A stretch of DNA of 64,000 nucleotides from Burkholderiales bacterium (GTDB taxonomy: Bacteria > Pseudomonadota > Gammaproteobacteria > Burkholderiales > Burkholderiaceae_C), in contig RXJV01000059.1 of NCBI GenBank assembly GCA_003963075.1, positions 49,253-113,252 on the forward strand, read 5' to 3'. The notes below the pieces were generated by a model that saw only the letters and a program-made list of their open reading frames with translations, ran no database searches and had not been told where the DNA came from. The translations under genes were made by a program, and so were the position numbers. Shown here piece after piece: positions 20,352 through 30,471 of the stretch (the first letter of the stretch is position 1; each line of letters begins with the position of its first letter).

Positions 20352-21242
20352 TCAGGGTTTGGACTTCGCCGCGGGCCGCCCACCCTCGGCCTCGATGGCC
20401 TCGAAGAAGCTGCGCACCATGCGCATGTCCCGCCGCTCGCCGAGGCAGACGACGTGGGCATAGGTGCGCGCCTCGGTGTCCGCCAGCCGCAGCGCGTGCA
20501 GGCCCGGCCCGGGCACGAACTCCACCTCCGACACCGCCGCCAGGCCGATGCCCTGCACGACGGCCTCGCGGATGATCTCGCGGCTGCCGATCTCCATCAC
20601 CACCTTGGGTTCGACGCCGGCCGACTTCAGCGCCGCCTCGATGGCCTTGCGCGTGGTCGAGCCTTGCTCGCGCATGATCAACGGCTCACCGGCCAGCTCG
20701 GCGGTGCGGATGCTGCGCCGTTTCGCGAAGCGGTGGCCCGCCGGCACGAGGATCACGATGGGGTGTTCGCTGTAGGGCACCGCGACGAAGCGGCGGTCGC
20801 GCGAGAACTGCGCCAGCACGCCGACATCGGCACGGTAGTCCAGCAGCCGCTCCAGCACGTCCTGCGAATTGCCGGTGCTGACCGACACCGTGATGCCCGG
20901 GTAGCGGCGGTTGTAGAGCGCCAGCATCTTGGTGACGTGGTAGGGGCCCACCGCCGCCACCCGCAGATGGCCCGAGCGCAGCTCGCCGGCGTCGGCCAGC
21001 AGCTGGCGCGCCTCGGCCTCCAGGCTGAACACCTGGCGTGAGATCTGCAGCAGGCGCTCGCCGAGCTCGCTGGGCCGCACGCTGCGGCCGTAGCGGTGGA
21101 AGAGCTCGACGCGGTAGCTGTCCTCCAGCGAGCGCACCTGGGTCGTGATCGTGGGCTGGCTCACATGCAGGGCCTCGGCCGCCTTGGTGAAGCCACCGTG
21201 GCTGGCGACGGCATGGAAGGAACGCAACTGTGTCAAGCGCAT
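20352..21242 (-). CDS. LysR regulator of phosphonate catabolism
   Basis: A 296-residue LysR regulator with an N-terminal helix-turn-helix (LRSFHAVASHGGFTKAAEAL, SQPTITTQV) and a two-lobed effector domain. It is divergent from phnA and belongs by context to the aminoethylphosphonate-associated LysR group. A good promoter for it lies on the minus strand (TTGATT at 21299-21294, 16-bp spacer, TATAAA at 21277-21272). TGAATTTG direct repeats overlapping this promoter suggest it controls itself and the catabolic genes. The effector may be a pathway compound such as aminoethylphosphonate; that is inferred. Confidence 0.85.
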   Translation of the reverse strand: MRLTQLRSFHAVASHGGFTKAAEALHVSQPTITTQVRSLEDSYRVELFHRYGRSVRPSELGERLLQISRQVFSLEAEARQLLADAGELRSGHLRVAAVGPYHVTKMLALYNRRYPGITVSVSTGNSQDVLERLLDYRADVGVLAQFSRDRRFVAVPYSEHPIVILVPAGHRFAKRRSIRTAELAGEPLIMREQGSTTRKAIEAALKSAGVEPKVVMEIGSREIIREAVVQGIGLAAVSEVEFVPGPGLHALRLADTEARTYAHVVCLGERRDMRMVRSFFEAIEAEGGRPAAKSKP

Positions 21243-21271
21243 GAAACCGGACTCCCAACTTTCCCAGGGGT

Positions 21272-21314
21272 TTTATAGATTGGATGAATTTGAAATCAAA
21301 AAACATTGAATTTG
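21272..21314. promoter_or_regulatory. LysR/phnA divergent promoter with direct repeats
   Basis: This AT-rich patch in otherwise GC-rich DNA holds two copies of TGAATTTG (21285-21292 and 21307-21314) exactly 22 bp apart, about two helical turns on one DNA face. They overlap the minus-strand LysR promoter (TATAAA / TTGATT). On the plus strand TTGAAA (21290) followed after 17 bp by TGTATG is a weak candidate promoter for phnA. The arrangement fits a LysR operator; it is inferred. Confidence 0.55.
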
Positions 21315-21319
21315 TATGA

Positions 21320-22624
<1,305 letters not shown>

Positions 22625-22625
22625 C

Positions 22626-23702
22626 ATGCACGTCTTCCACAACCCCGTGCGCACCGTCGCCGGCCTGGGCGCGCTGGCCGCCCTGCCCGAACTGCTGGGC
22701 GAGCGGCGGGCCGTGCTGCTGACCTTCGGTGAGGCCGGCGCGCTGGGCCTCGTCGAGCTGCTGCGGCTGCGCGTCGGCGACCGCCTCGCCGCCGTCATCG
22801 ACTGCATCACGCCCAACCCCGACCTGGCCGACCTCGAACTGCTCTACCCGCAGGTGTGGCAGCACCGCGCCGAGGTCGTCATCGCGCTGGGCGGCGGCAG
22901 CGTGATCGACAGCGCCAAGGCCATGCTGGTGGGCACGCCCAGCGGCCAGTTCCACGAGATCCGCCGGCTGCTGCGCGACGGCGAACGCTTCGTGCCGCCG
23001 GCGGTGCGCCGCCTCATCGCGGTGCCGACAACCGCCGGCACCGGCAGCGAGGTGACGCCCTGGGCCACGGTCTGGGATCGCGAACAGCAGCGCAAGCACT
23101 CGCTGCATCTGCCCGAGACCTGGCCCGAGGCCGCCATCGTCGACCCGGTGCTGATGCGCAGCCTGCCGGATGCGGTCACGCTGCAAAGCGGGCTGGACGC
23201 GCTGTCGCATGCGCTCGAAGCGATCTGGAACCGCAATGCCAACCCGGTGTCGGACGCCCTGGCGCTGGCGGCGGCCCGCAGCATCCTGGTCACGCTGCCG
23301 GCGCTGCTGCGCGCGCCCGATGACATGGCGCTGCGCGAGGCCATGGCCATCGCCGCGCTGCAGGCCGGCCTGGCCTTCAGCAACACCCGCACGGCGCTGG
23401 CGCATTCACTGTCCTACCCGATGACGCTGCGCTTCGGGCTGCCGCACGGCATCGCCTGCTCGTTCACGCTGCCGCTGGTGGCGCGGCTGGCCATCGGTCG
23501 CAACGCCGAGCGCGATGCGGTGCTGGCCCAGGCGCTCGGGCCGTTGGCCAGCGCGCCGCAGCGGCTGGAGCGCTTTCTGGAAGACCTCGGCGTGCGCACG
23601 CAGTTCGCCGCCTACGGCGTCGACGAGGCGGGCGCCCAGGCCATGCTGGAGGCCGCCCTGCAGGGCGACCGGGGCCGCAATTTCATCGGAGCACCGGCAT
23701 GA
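22626..23702 (+). CDS. Phosphonate-associated iron-containing alcohol dehydrogenase
   Basis: A 358-residue group III alcohol dehydrogenase. The NAD-binding motif is ALGGGSVIDSAKA, and the iron ligands are visible as Asp191, His195, His260 and His274. PTTAGTGSEVTPWA is also typical. A subfamily of these enzymes recurs in phosphonate operons. By context it would interconvert hydroxyethylphosphonate and phosphonoacetaldehyde, giving another entry into or exit from the PhnY step. The direction and substrate are inferred. It overlaps phnY by ATGA and starts 1 nt after phnA. Confidence 0.85.
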   Translation: MHVFHNPVRTVAGLGALAALPELLGERRAVLLTFGEAGALGLVELLRLRVGDRLAAVIDCITPNPDLADLELLYPQVWQHRAEVVIALGGGSVIDSAKAMLVGTPSGQFHEIRRLLRDGERFVPPAVRRLIAVPTTAGTGSEVTPWATVWDREQQRKHSLHLPETWPEAAIVDPVLMRSLPDAVTLQSGLDALSHALEAIWNRNANPVSDALALAAARSILVTLPALLRAPDDMALREAMAIAALQAGLAFSNTRTALAHSLSYPMTLRFGLPHGIACSFTLPLVARLAIGRNAERDAVLAQALGPLASAPQRLERFLEDLGVRTQFAAYGVDEAGAQAMLEAALQGDRGRNFIGAPA

Positions 23703-25138
23703 GCTATCGCGAAGAAAAGCTGCGTCTGCGCGGCGAACTCGTGGACGGCGCCAGCGGCCGCTTCGAGGTCTTCAACCCCTACAGCGGCGCCGCCGTCGGT
23801 AGCGCTGCGAAGGCCAGCCGCGAGCAGGTCGAGCAGGCCCTGACCTATGCCCGGGGCCACCGCAGCAGGCTGAGCCGCTTCGAGCGCGCCAGCATCCTGC
23901 GCCGCGCCGCCGCGCTGCTGGCCGAGCGGGCCGATGAGGCCGCACGGCTGATCACCGCCGAGTCGGGCCTGTCTCTGCAGGACAGCCGCTACGAGGTCGG
24001 CCGCGTGCTGGACGTGCTCGGCTTCGGCGCCTCCGAGGCGCTGCGCGATGACGGCCAGGTCTTCGCCTGCGACCTGACGGCCCACGGGCGCCAGCGCAAG
24101 GTCATCTCGATGCGCGAGCCGCTGCTCGGTGTCATCGCCGCCATCACGCCGTTCAACCACCCGATGAACCAGGTGGCGCACAAGGTCGTGCCCAGCATCG
24201 CCAGCAACAACCGCCTGGTGCTCAAGCCCTCGGAGAAGGTGCCGCTGTCGGCGCTGTGGCTGGCCGATCTGCTCTACGAGGCCGGGCTGCCGCCCGCGAT
24301 GTTCCAGGTGCTGACCGGCGACCCGGCCGAGATCGCCGAGACGCTGATCACCCATCCGAGCGTCGAGCTGGTGACCTTCACCGGCGGCGTCGAGATCGGC
24401 AAGCGCATCGCCCGCCTGGCGGGCTACCGCCGCACCGTGCTGGAGCTGGGCGGCAACGACCCGCTGATCGTCTGCGAGGACCTGGGGCCAGGCGCCGAAC
24501 TGGAACGCGCTGCGCTGCTGGCCGCGCAGGGCTCCTACCGCAATTCGGGCCAGCGCTGCACCGCGGTCAAGCGCATCCTGGTGCAGCGCTCGGTGGCGGA
24601 GCGTTTCACCGAGCTGCTGGTCGCCGCCAGCGAGGCCTGGACTTACGGGAACCCGCTCGACGAGCGCCATGCCATGGGCACGGTCATCGACGAGGCGGCG
24701 GCCCGGCTGCTGCAACGCCGTGTCGATGACGCCGTCGCCGCCGGCGCCCGGCTGCGCTGCGGCAACCGCCGGGACGGCGCGCTGCTGGCGCCGACCGTGC
24801 TGGACGGCGTGCGGCCCGAGATGGAGCTGGTGTTCGAGGAGAGCTTCGGCCCGATCTCGCCGGTGCTGACCTTCGACACCGTGGACGAGGCGATCGCGCT
24901 GGTCAATGCCAGCCGCTTCGGCCTGTCCTCCGGCGTCTGCACCTACCGGATGGACTGGGCGACCCGCTTCGCTCAGGAGCTGCAGGTCGGGACCGTGAAC
25001 GTCTGGGAAGTGCCGGGCTACCGCACCGAGCTGACGCCCTTTGGCGGCATCAAGGACTCCGGCCTGGGCCACAAGGAGGGGGTGCAGGAAGCCGTCAAGG
25101 CCTACACCCACCTGAAGACCTTCACGCTGCCCTGGTGA
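23699..25138 (+). CDS. phnY: Phosphonoacetaldehyde dehydrogenase
   Basis: A 479-residue aldehyde dehydrogenase that should oxidise phosphonoacetaldehyde to phosphonoacetate with NAD+. Catalytic residues are in place: Asn154 (TPFNHPMN), the KPSEK cofactor lysine near 177, Glu249 (LELGGND) and nucleophile Cys287 (NSGQRCTAVKRI). It is coupled to the preceding gene by ATGA and feeds PhnA. The assignment rests on the close match to the PhnY aldehyde dehydrogenase group plus adjacency to phnA. This PhnY is unrelated to the dioxygenase that bears the same name elsewhere. Confidence 0.92.
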   Translation: MSYREEKLRLRGELVDGASGRFEVFNPYSGAAVGSAAKASREQVEQALTYARGHRSRLSRFERASILRRAAALLAERADEAARLITAESGLSLQDSRYEVGRVLDVLGFGASEALRDDGQVFACDLTAHGRQRKVISMREPLLGVIAAITPFNHPMNQVAHKVVPSIASNNRLVLKPSEKVPLSALWLADLLYEAGLPPAMFQVLTGDPAEIAETLITHPSVELVTFTGGVEIGKRIARLAGYRRTVLELGGNDPLIVCEDLGPGAELERAALLAAQGSYRNSGQRCTAVKRILVQRSVAERFTELLVAASEAWTYGNPLDERHAMGTVIDEAAARLLQRRVDDAVAAGARLRCGNRRDGALLAPTVLDGVRPEMELVFEESFGPISPVLTFDTVDEAIALVNASRFGLSSGVCTYRMDWATRFAQELQVGTVNVWEVPGYRTELTPFGGIKDSGLGHKEGVQEAVKAYTHLKTFTLPW

Positions 25139-25140
25139 GT

Positions 25141-25689
25141 TTAGAGATGCGCCAGCAGCGAAGCCAACTCATCCATCGCCAGCGCGCGGCTGGCTGGCCG
25201 CCAGGCCGGGTCCTTGGCCAGGTCGTCCCAGACGCGCAGCCGCAGCGCATCGTCGGCATGCGGCTGCTCGCGCCAGGCCTGGGCCTGAACGAGCGGCATC
25301 GGGCCGCCCTGCAGGGCCAGGCTGCGCTGCGAGTCGGCGCTGAGCCGGGCGGCGTAGTCGGCCTGGGTCGCAACCAGGTAGCGCTTGGCCTCGACATGCA
25401 GGGCCACGGGATCGGCCACCGCGGCGCCGAAAAGCGGCTCCAGCAGCGCCGCGGCGCGCGCCTCGTGGCGGTCGTCATGGCCGTGCAGCGTCGGCGTGTC
25501 GGTCTCGCCGTCGAGCAGGTGGCCGATGTCATGCAGCCAGGCCGCCGCCTGCAGCGCCGGGCTGGCCTGGGCCCGCAGCGCGAGCTGGCCGCACTGCCAG
25601 GCGTGCTGCCACTGGCTGACGCCCTCGCCGGCGTACTCCAGATGCCCCAGGCGCTCGAACAGCGCCATCACGTCGTCACGATGTTTCAT
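25141..25689 (-). CDS. PhnZ-like HD-domain oxygenase
   Basis: A 182-residue HD-domain protein of the phosphonate-operon HD family. The residues expected for a PhnZ-type diiron oxygenase are in register: Tyr19, Glu22, His29, His53-Asp54 (AAAWLHDIGHLL), His75, His98, Lys102 and an Asp at 155/156. PhnZ cleaves 2-amino-1-hydroxyethylphosphonate to glycine and phosphate. It is on the minus strand, convergent with phnY (2-nt gap) and divergent from phnC. The 2-oxoglutarate dioxygenase that normally supplies its substrate is not in the window. Residue matches rely on remembered PhnZ numbering. Confidence 0.78.
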   Translation of the reverse strand: MKHRDDVMALFERLGHLEYAGEGVSQWQHAWQCGQLALRAQASPALQAAAWLHDIGHLLDGETDTPTLHGHDDRHEARAAALLEPLFGAAVADPVALHVEAKRYLVATQADYAARLSADSQRSLALQGGPMPLVQAQAWREQPHADDALRLRVWDDLAKDPAWRPASRALAMDELASLLAHL

Positions 25690-25774
25690 GCCGGCAGCCT
25701 AGCCGCCCCGGGCCCCGATTGCATGACAGCACCGTTTCACCACCACTTCACCTCCTCCCCCTACGCTCGACGCC

Positions 25775-26608
25775 ATGAACCCGAATGACTGCATCGTCGA
25801 GGTCCGCGACCTCCGCAAAAGCTTCGGTGCCGAGCCGGCGCTCAAGGGTGTGTCGCTGCGCATCGGCACCGGTGAGCGTGTTGCGCTGCTGGGGGCCTCG
25901 GGATCGGGCAAGTCCACGCTGCTGCGTTGCCTGTGCGGGCTGGAAACAGCCCAGGCCGGCGAGGTGCGCGTGTTCGGCGAAAGCCTGCAGGCGCAAGGGC
26001 AGCTGTCCCGCGACATCCGCCGGCTGCGCCGCGGCATCGGCGTGGTGTTCCAGCAGTTCAACCTGGTCGGCCGCCTGCCGGTGATGACGAACGTGCTGAC
26101 CGGCCAGGCCGCCTGCACGCCGCTGTGGCGGGCCCTGCTCGGCCGCTTCACGCTGGACCAGCGCGTGCAGGCGCTGCAGGCGCTGGACGCCGTGGGCTTG
26201 GCGCCGCAGGCCTTCCAGCGTGCGTCGACGCTGTCTGGCGGCCAGCAGCAGCGCGCGGCCATTGCCCGCGTGCTGATGCAGGGCGCGCGGCTGCTGCTGG
26301 CCGACGAGCCGGTGGCCTCGCTGGACCCGGAGTCGACACGCCGTGTGATGGAGCAGCTGACCCAACTGAACCGCGAGCAGGGCATGACGCTGATCGTCAG
26401 CCTGCACCACGTCGCGCTGGCGCGGCGCTACTGCGACCGCGTGATTGCGCTGCGCGGCGGTGAGCTGGTCTTCGACGGCCCCAGCAGTGCGCTGACGCCC
26501 GCCTTCCTGCGCGAGCTCTATGGCAGCGCCGCCGACGAGCTCGAAGCCGACGACGACACCCCCTCCCACATCCCCCAACCGGCCCCACTCGATGTCCTGG
26601 CCGCCTGA
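25775..26608 (+). CDS. phnC: Phosphonate ABC transporter ATP-binding protein
   Basis: A 277-residue ATPase that energises phosphonate import. Walker A is GASGSGKST, the Q-loop VFQQFNLVGRLPVMTNVL is typical of PhnC, the signature is LSGGQQQRAAIAR, and Walker B is LLLADEPVASLD. The C-terminus is extended by about 25 acidic and proline-rich residues beyond the usual end. TACGCT lies 7 nt before the ATG and no ribosome-binding site is seen. phnD follows 19 nt downstream. Confidence 0.93.
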   Translation: MNPNDCIVEVRDLRKSFGAEPALKGVSLRIGTGERVALLGASGSGKSTLLRCLCGLETAQAGEVRVFGESLQAQGQLSRDIRRLRRGIGVVFQQFNLVGRLPVMTNVLTGQAACTPLWRALLGRFTLDQRVQALQALDAVGLAPQAFQRASTLSGGQQQRAAIARVLMQGARLLLADEPVASLDPESTRRVMEQLTQLNREQGMTLIVSLHHVALARRYCDRVIALRGGELVFDGPSSALTPAFLRELYGSAADELEADDDTPSHIPQPAPLDVLAA

Positions 26609-26627
26609 ACCCACCCGGAGCCCTGCA

Positions 26628-27572
26628 ATGAAACCTCAACTTCTCGCCACCGCCCTGCTGGCCCTCGCCTGCCATGCCGTCCAGGCCCAGGAGATCAGCT
26701 TCGGCATCATCGCCACCGACGCTGCGGCGGCCCAGCGCGACCGCTGGGAGCCCTTCTTCCGCGACATGGAGAAGAAGACCGGCCTGACCGTCAAGAGCTT
26801 CTACGCGCCCGACTACGCCGGCGTCATCGAGGCCATGCGCTTCAACAAGATCCAGGTCGCCTGGTATGGCAACAAGTCGGCCATGGAGGCCGTGGACCGC
26901 GCGAGCGGCGAGGTGTTTGCCCAGGTCATGTACGCCGATGGCAGCTACGGCTACAACGGCCTGCTGATCACACACAAGGATTCGGCCTACAAGACGCTGG
27001 ACGACGTGTTCAAGAACGCCAAGACCACCAACCTCGGCATCGGCGACCCCAACTCCACCTCGGGCTTCCTGGTGCCGATGTACTACCTGTTCGCGCAGAA
27101 CAAGGTCGACCCGCGCAGCGCCTTCAAGAGCGTGCGCAACGCCAGCCACGGCGCCAACATCCAGGCCGTGCTGGCCAGGCAGGTGGACGTCGCCACCAAC
27201 AACACCGAGGAGACAACCAAGCTGGAGGCCACCAAGCCCGAGCTGGCCAGCCAGCTGCGCGTGCTGTGGAAGAGCCCGCTGATCCCGAGCGACCCCTTCG
27301 TCTGGCGCAAGGACCTGGACCCCGCCGTGAAGGCCAAGCTCAAGACCTTCGTGCTCGGCTATGCCAAGACCGACCCGGCCGAGAAGGCGATTCTGAAGAA
27401 CATCTACAACTACGGCGGCTTCCGAGAATCCAGCAATGCCCAGCTGCTGCCGATCCGGCAGTTGGAGCTGGCCAAGGAGCGCATGAAGATCGAGGGCGAC
27501 GAGCATATGGACGCCGACGCCAAGGCCAAGGCCCTGGCCGACATCGATGCCAAGCTCGCAGCCCTGAAATGA
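26628..27572 (+). CDS. phnD: Phosphonate-binding periplasmic protein
   Basis: A 314-residue exported binding protein with signal peptide MKPQLLATALLALACHAVQA. The mature protein shows the PhnD pattern, including VAWYGNKSAMEA, GSYGYNGLLITHKDS, GDPNSTSGFLVP for phosphonate oxygen contacts, and SPLIPSDPFVWRKDL. GGAG precedes the ATG. It delivers phosphonate to the PhnE permease. It is separated from phnE by 166 nt that hold a dispersed repeat, an interruption within what should be one transport operon. Confidence 0.93.
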   Translation: MKPQLLATALLALACHAVQAQEISFGIIATDAAAAQRDRWEPFFRDMEKKTGLTVKSFYAPDYAGVIEAMRFNKIQVAWYGNKSAMEAVDRASGEVFAQVMYADGSYGYNGLLITHKDSAYKTLDDVFKNAKTTNLGIGDPNSTSGFLVPMYYLFAQNKVDPRSAFKSVRNASHGANIQAVLARQVDVATNNTEETTKLEATKPELASQLRVLWKSPLIPSDPFVWRKDLDPAVKAKLKTFVLGYAKTDPAEKAILKNIYNYGGFRESSNAQLLPIRQLELAKERMKIEGDEHMDADAKAKALADIDAKLAALK

Positions 27573-27590
27573 CGCCCCTCGTCCGGTCCT

Positions 27591-27700
27591 GCCCCGCTGA
27601 ACGCGGGCGCGCCCAGCCTGTCCCCCGTGGGGACGGCGATGCACGCGGCGTGAAGCCGCGCGCACATCGCCTGCGGGCCCGCTTGGGAGCGGCCCGGCGC
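27591..27700 (+). repeat. Structured intergenic repeat, copy B (about 110 bp)
   Basis: This is the second copy of the element at 1681-1792, in opposite orientation. It has the same three stems (CCCGC-tgaac-GCGGG, GTCCCC-cgt-GGGGAC, and GGCGATGC..GCGGC paired with GCCGC..ATCGCC) and the same closing block CTTGGGAGCGGCCCGGCGC. It lies between phnD and phnE, where it could set relative expression by RNA folding. A shared role for the copies is not shown. Confidence 0.75.
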
Positions 27701-27738
27701 CTGGCCCGCACAGCCCCCCTGCAGCCTGGAGCCGCCAA

Positions 27739-28551
27739 GTGATCGTTGCCAACAACCCTGCGGCAATGGCCGAACTGCAGGCGCGCGCCGCCGCCGCGCG
27801 GCCGGGCTGGGCCCACTACCTCGGCTGGGCGGTCGTGCTGGCGGTGCTGGCCTGGGCCTGGCAGGGCGCCGAGATCCGGCCGCTGGACCTGATCCGGGAC
27901 TCGGCCAATATCGGCACCTACGCCAAGGACTTCTTCCCGCCCGACTTCCGCGACTGGCGCATCTATGCCCGCGAGATGGTGGTCACCGTCCACATCGCGA
28001 TCTGGGGCACGCTGCTGGCCGTGTTGGCCGCGGTGCCGATGGGCCTGCTGAGCGCCGCCAACATCGCGCCGGCCTGGGTCCATCAGCCGGTGCGCCGGCT
28101 GATGGACGCCTGCCGCGCGATCAACGAGATGGTGTTCGCGATGCTCTTCATCGTCGCGGTCGGCCTCGGGCCTTTCGCCGGCGTGCTGGCGCTGGCCGTG
28201 CACACCACGGGCACGCTGGCCAAGCTGTTCTCGGAGGCCGTCGAGGCCATCGACCCGCGGCCGGTCGAGGGCATCCGCGCCACCGGCGCGCACAAGCTCG
28301 TCGAGTTGCTCTACGGCGTGCTGCCCCAGGTCATGCCGCTGTGGCTGAGCTTCATGCTCTACCGCTTCGAATCCAATGTGCGCTCGGCCTCGGTCGTCGG
28401 CATGGTCGGTGCGGGCGGCATCGGCGTGGTGCTGTTCGAGGTCATCCGTGGCTTCCAGTACGCGCAGACCTGTGCCGTGCTGATCATCCTCGTGGTCACG
28501 GTTTCGACCATCGACCTGGCTTCTGCTGCGCTGCGCAAGCGCTTCATCTGA
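27739..28551 (+). CDS. phnE: Phosphonate ABC transporter permease
   Basis: A 270-residue inner-membrane permease. The first hydrophobic helix is at about 20-42 ([17 protein letters not shown]), and several more follow. The EAA loop that docks the ATPase is in [23 protein letters not shown]. The start is GTG at 27739 with GGAG about 7 nt upstream. The stop shares one base with the next start (TGATG), coupling it to the FAD oxidoreductase. A single PhnE suggests a homodimeric channel. Confidence 0.92.
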   Translation: MIVANNPAAMAELQARAAAARPGWAHYLGWAVVLAVLAWAWQGAEIRPLDLIRDSANIGTYAKDFFPPDFRDWRIYAREMVVTVHIAIWGTLLAVLAAVPMGLLSAANIAPAWVHQPVRRLMDACRAINEMVFAMLFIVAVGLGPFAGVLALAVHTTGTLAKLFSEAVEAIDPRPVEGIRATGAHKLVELLYGVLPQVMPLWLSFMLYRFESNVRSASVVGMVGAGGIGVVLFEVIRGFQYAQTCAVLIILVVTVSTIDLASAALRKRFI

Positions 28552-29669
28552 TGAGCTCTTCCTCCGAGTCCTTCGACCTCGTCGTTGTCGGCGCCGGCAT
28601 CGTCGGCCTGGCTCACGCACTGATGGGCGCGCGCCGCGGCTGGCGGGTGGCCGTCGTCGAGCGCGACCGCCGCTGCGTCGGCGCGTCAATCCGCAACTTC
28701 GGCTTCGTCACCGTCACCGGCCAGCGCGCTGGCGACACCTGGCGGCGCGCGCATCGCTCGGCCCAGGTCTGGGCCGACGTGGCGCCCCAAGCGGGCATCG
28801 AGGTGCTGCAACGCGGCCTGTGGGTGGGCGCCAGCCGCGCGGCGGCGGCCGAGGTGCTGCAGGCCTTCCACGCCACCGAGATGGGCCGTGACTGCGAGCT
28901 GGTCACGCCCGCGGCGGTGCTGCAGCGCGCCCCATGGCTGCGGGCCGCAGCAGGCGCGCTGTACTCGCCACACGAACTGCGCGTCGAGTCGCGCGAGGCC
29001 ATCCCGCGCCTCGCGGCCTGGCTGGCCGAGACCCTGGGCGTGCAGTTTTTCAACGGCGAGGCCGTGCTGACGGTCGAGCCCGGGCGCGTGACAACGGCGC
29101 GCCGCCGCTTCGAGGCCGAGCGCATCGCGCTGTGCCCGGGCACCGACCTGACCGGACCGGCCCTGCCCTGGCTGCCCGCCGGCCTTCGCCTGAGCCGGCT
29201 GCAGATGCTGCGGCTGCGGCCGCGCTCACCGGTGCAGCTGCCTTCGCCCGTGATGGCCGACCTGAGCCTGGTGCGCTACGCCGGCTATGCCGACCTGCCC
29301 GAGTCCCAACCCCTGTTGCGCCAGCTGCAGCAGGAATGCCCCGACAGCCTGGCCCACGGCATCCACCTGATTGCGGTGCAGAGCGCGGACGGCAGCCTGG
29401 TCGTCGGTGACTCGCACCATGAGGACGCCAGCCCCGAGCCCTTCGCCAGCGACGCGGTCGACGAACTGATCCTCGGCCATCTGCACGAGGCCGTGCATCT
29501 GCCGGCCTGCGATGTGGTGGAGCGCTGGACCGGCGTCTACCCGACCGGCCACTCGCAGGACGCCCTCATCGAGGCCCCGGCGCCCGGGCTGCGCGTCGTG
29601 CTGGTGACCAGCGGCACCGGGGCCAGCACGGCCTTCTGCATCGCCGAGGAGGTCGTGCAGGCCTGGTGA
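28551..29669 (+). CDS. Phosphonate-cluster FAD-dependent oxidoreductase
   Basis: A 372-residue flavoenzyme of the DAO/glycine oxidase type. The dinucleotide-binding motif VVVGAGIVGLAHA is near the N-terminus, and the C-terminal FAD segment TGVYPTGHSQDA and VTSGTGASTAFCIAEEV follow. A TIGR03364-type subfamily recurs in phosphonate operons; members are reported to oxidise N-methylated aminoethylphosphonate to phosphonoacetaldehyde. Here it could make the substrate for PhnY. It is coupled to phnE by a one-base overlap. The exact substrate is inferred from context. Confidence 0.85.
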   Translation: MSSSSESFDLVVVGAGIVGLAHALMGARRGWRVAVVERDRRCVGASIRNFGFVTVTGQRAGDTWRRAHRSAQVWADVAPQAGIEVLQRGLWVGASRAAAAEVLQAFHATEMGRDCELVTPAAVLQRAPWLRAAAGALYSPHELRVESREAIPRLAAWLAETLGVQFFNGEAVLTVEPGRVTTARRRFEAERIALCPGTDLTGPALPWLPAGLRLSRLQMLRLRPRSPVQLPSPVMADLSLVRYAGYADLPESQPLLRQLQQECPDSLAHGIHLIAVQSADGSLVVGDSHHEDASPEPFASDAVDELILGHLHEAVHLPACDVVERWTGVYPTGHSQDALIEAPAPGLRVVLVTSGTGASTAFCIAEEVVQAW

Positions 29670-29676
29670 GCGGCGC

Positions 29677-30360
29677 TCAGTCGTCCGAGCCCATGAAGCC
29701 GAACAGCTGCAGCAGGCTCGTGAACAGGTTGAAGACCGACACGAACAGGCCGACGGTGGCCAGCACATAGTTGGTCTCGCCGCCGTCGACGATCTGCTTG
29801 GTCTCGTACAGGATCAGGCCCGCCGACAGCAGCGCCACCACGGCCGAGACCGTCAGCGCCAGCGCCGGGATCTGGAAGAACACCGCGGCCAGGCCGGCCA
29901 GCAGCGCGACGATCATGCCGGCGAACAGGAAGCCGCCCATCCAGGACAGGTCGCGCTTGGTGGTCGTCGCGTAGGCCGACAAGGCCAGGAACACGGCGCC
30001 CGTGGCGCCCAGGGCCAGCATCACCGCCTGGCCACCGGATGGCAGCGCCAGCGTGCGGGTCAGCAAGGGGCCCAGCGTCCAGCCCATGAAGCCGGTCAGC
30101 GCGAACACCAGGCCCACGCCGGCGCCACGGTTCTTCAGCTTGTGGATGCCGAACAGCAGGCCGAAATAGACCGCCAGCGTCAGGATCAGGCCTGGCGCTG
30201 GCAGCTTGAAGGCCACGGCTGCGGCGGCGACGGCGGCGCTGAACAGCAGCGTCATCGACAGCAGGGCATAGGTGTTGCGCAGCACGCGGTGGGCGGTGCC
30301 GCGGTCCACGGCGGCGCCGTAAGGCATCGCGATGGCGACGGTGCGAGCTTGGTTTTGCAT
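29677..30360 (-). CDS. Bax inhibitor-1/YccA family membrane protein
   Basis: A 227-residue integral membrane protein with about seven hydrophobic segments. The RVLRNTYALLSMTLLFSAAV and FALTGFMGWTLGP regions and the C-terminal ETNYVLATVGLFVSVFNLF segment are typical of bacterial BI-1/YccA/YbhL proteins. Family members affect membrane protease control or calcium leak; the role here is not known. GGAGG lies 6 nt before the ATG at 30360. It is divergent from the NhaR-like regulator across about 110 bp. Confidence 0.9.
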   Translation of the reverse strand: MQNQARTVAIAMPYGAAVDRGTAHRVLRNTYALLSMTLLFSAAVAAAAVAFKLPAPGLILTLAVYFGLLFGIHKLKNRGAGVGLVFALTGFMGWTLGPLLTRTLALPSGGQAVMLALGATGAVFLALSAYATTTKRDLSWMGGFLFAGMIVALLAGLAAVFFQIPALALTVSAVVALLSAGLILYETKQIVDGGETNYVLATVGLFVSVFNLFTSLLQLFGFMGSDD

Positions 30361-30471
30361 GGCGGGCCTCCTGAGCCAGTCAACGGGAGGCGCCAGCCTA
30401 GGCCTCAAAACCAATAGGAAAAAGCAGACACATGGGAAACAATACTTCTGAACAACTTGTTGTGACAGCCC

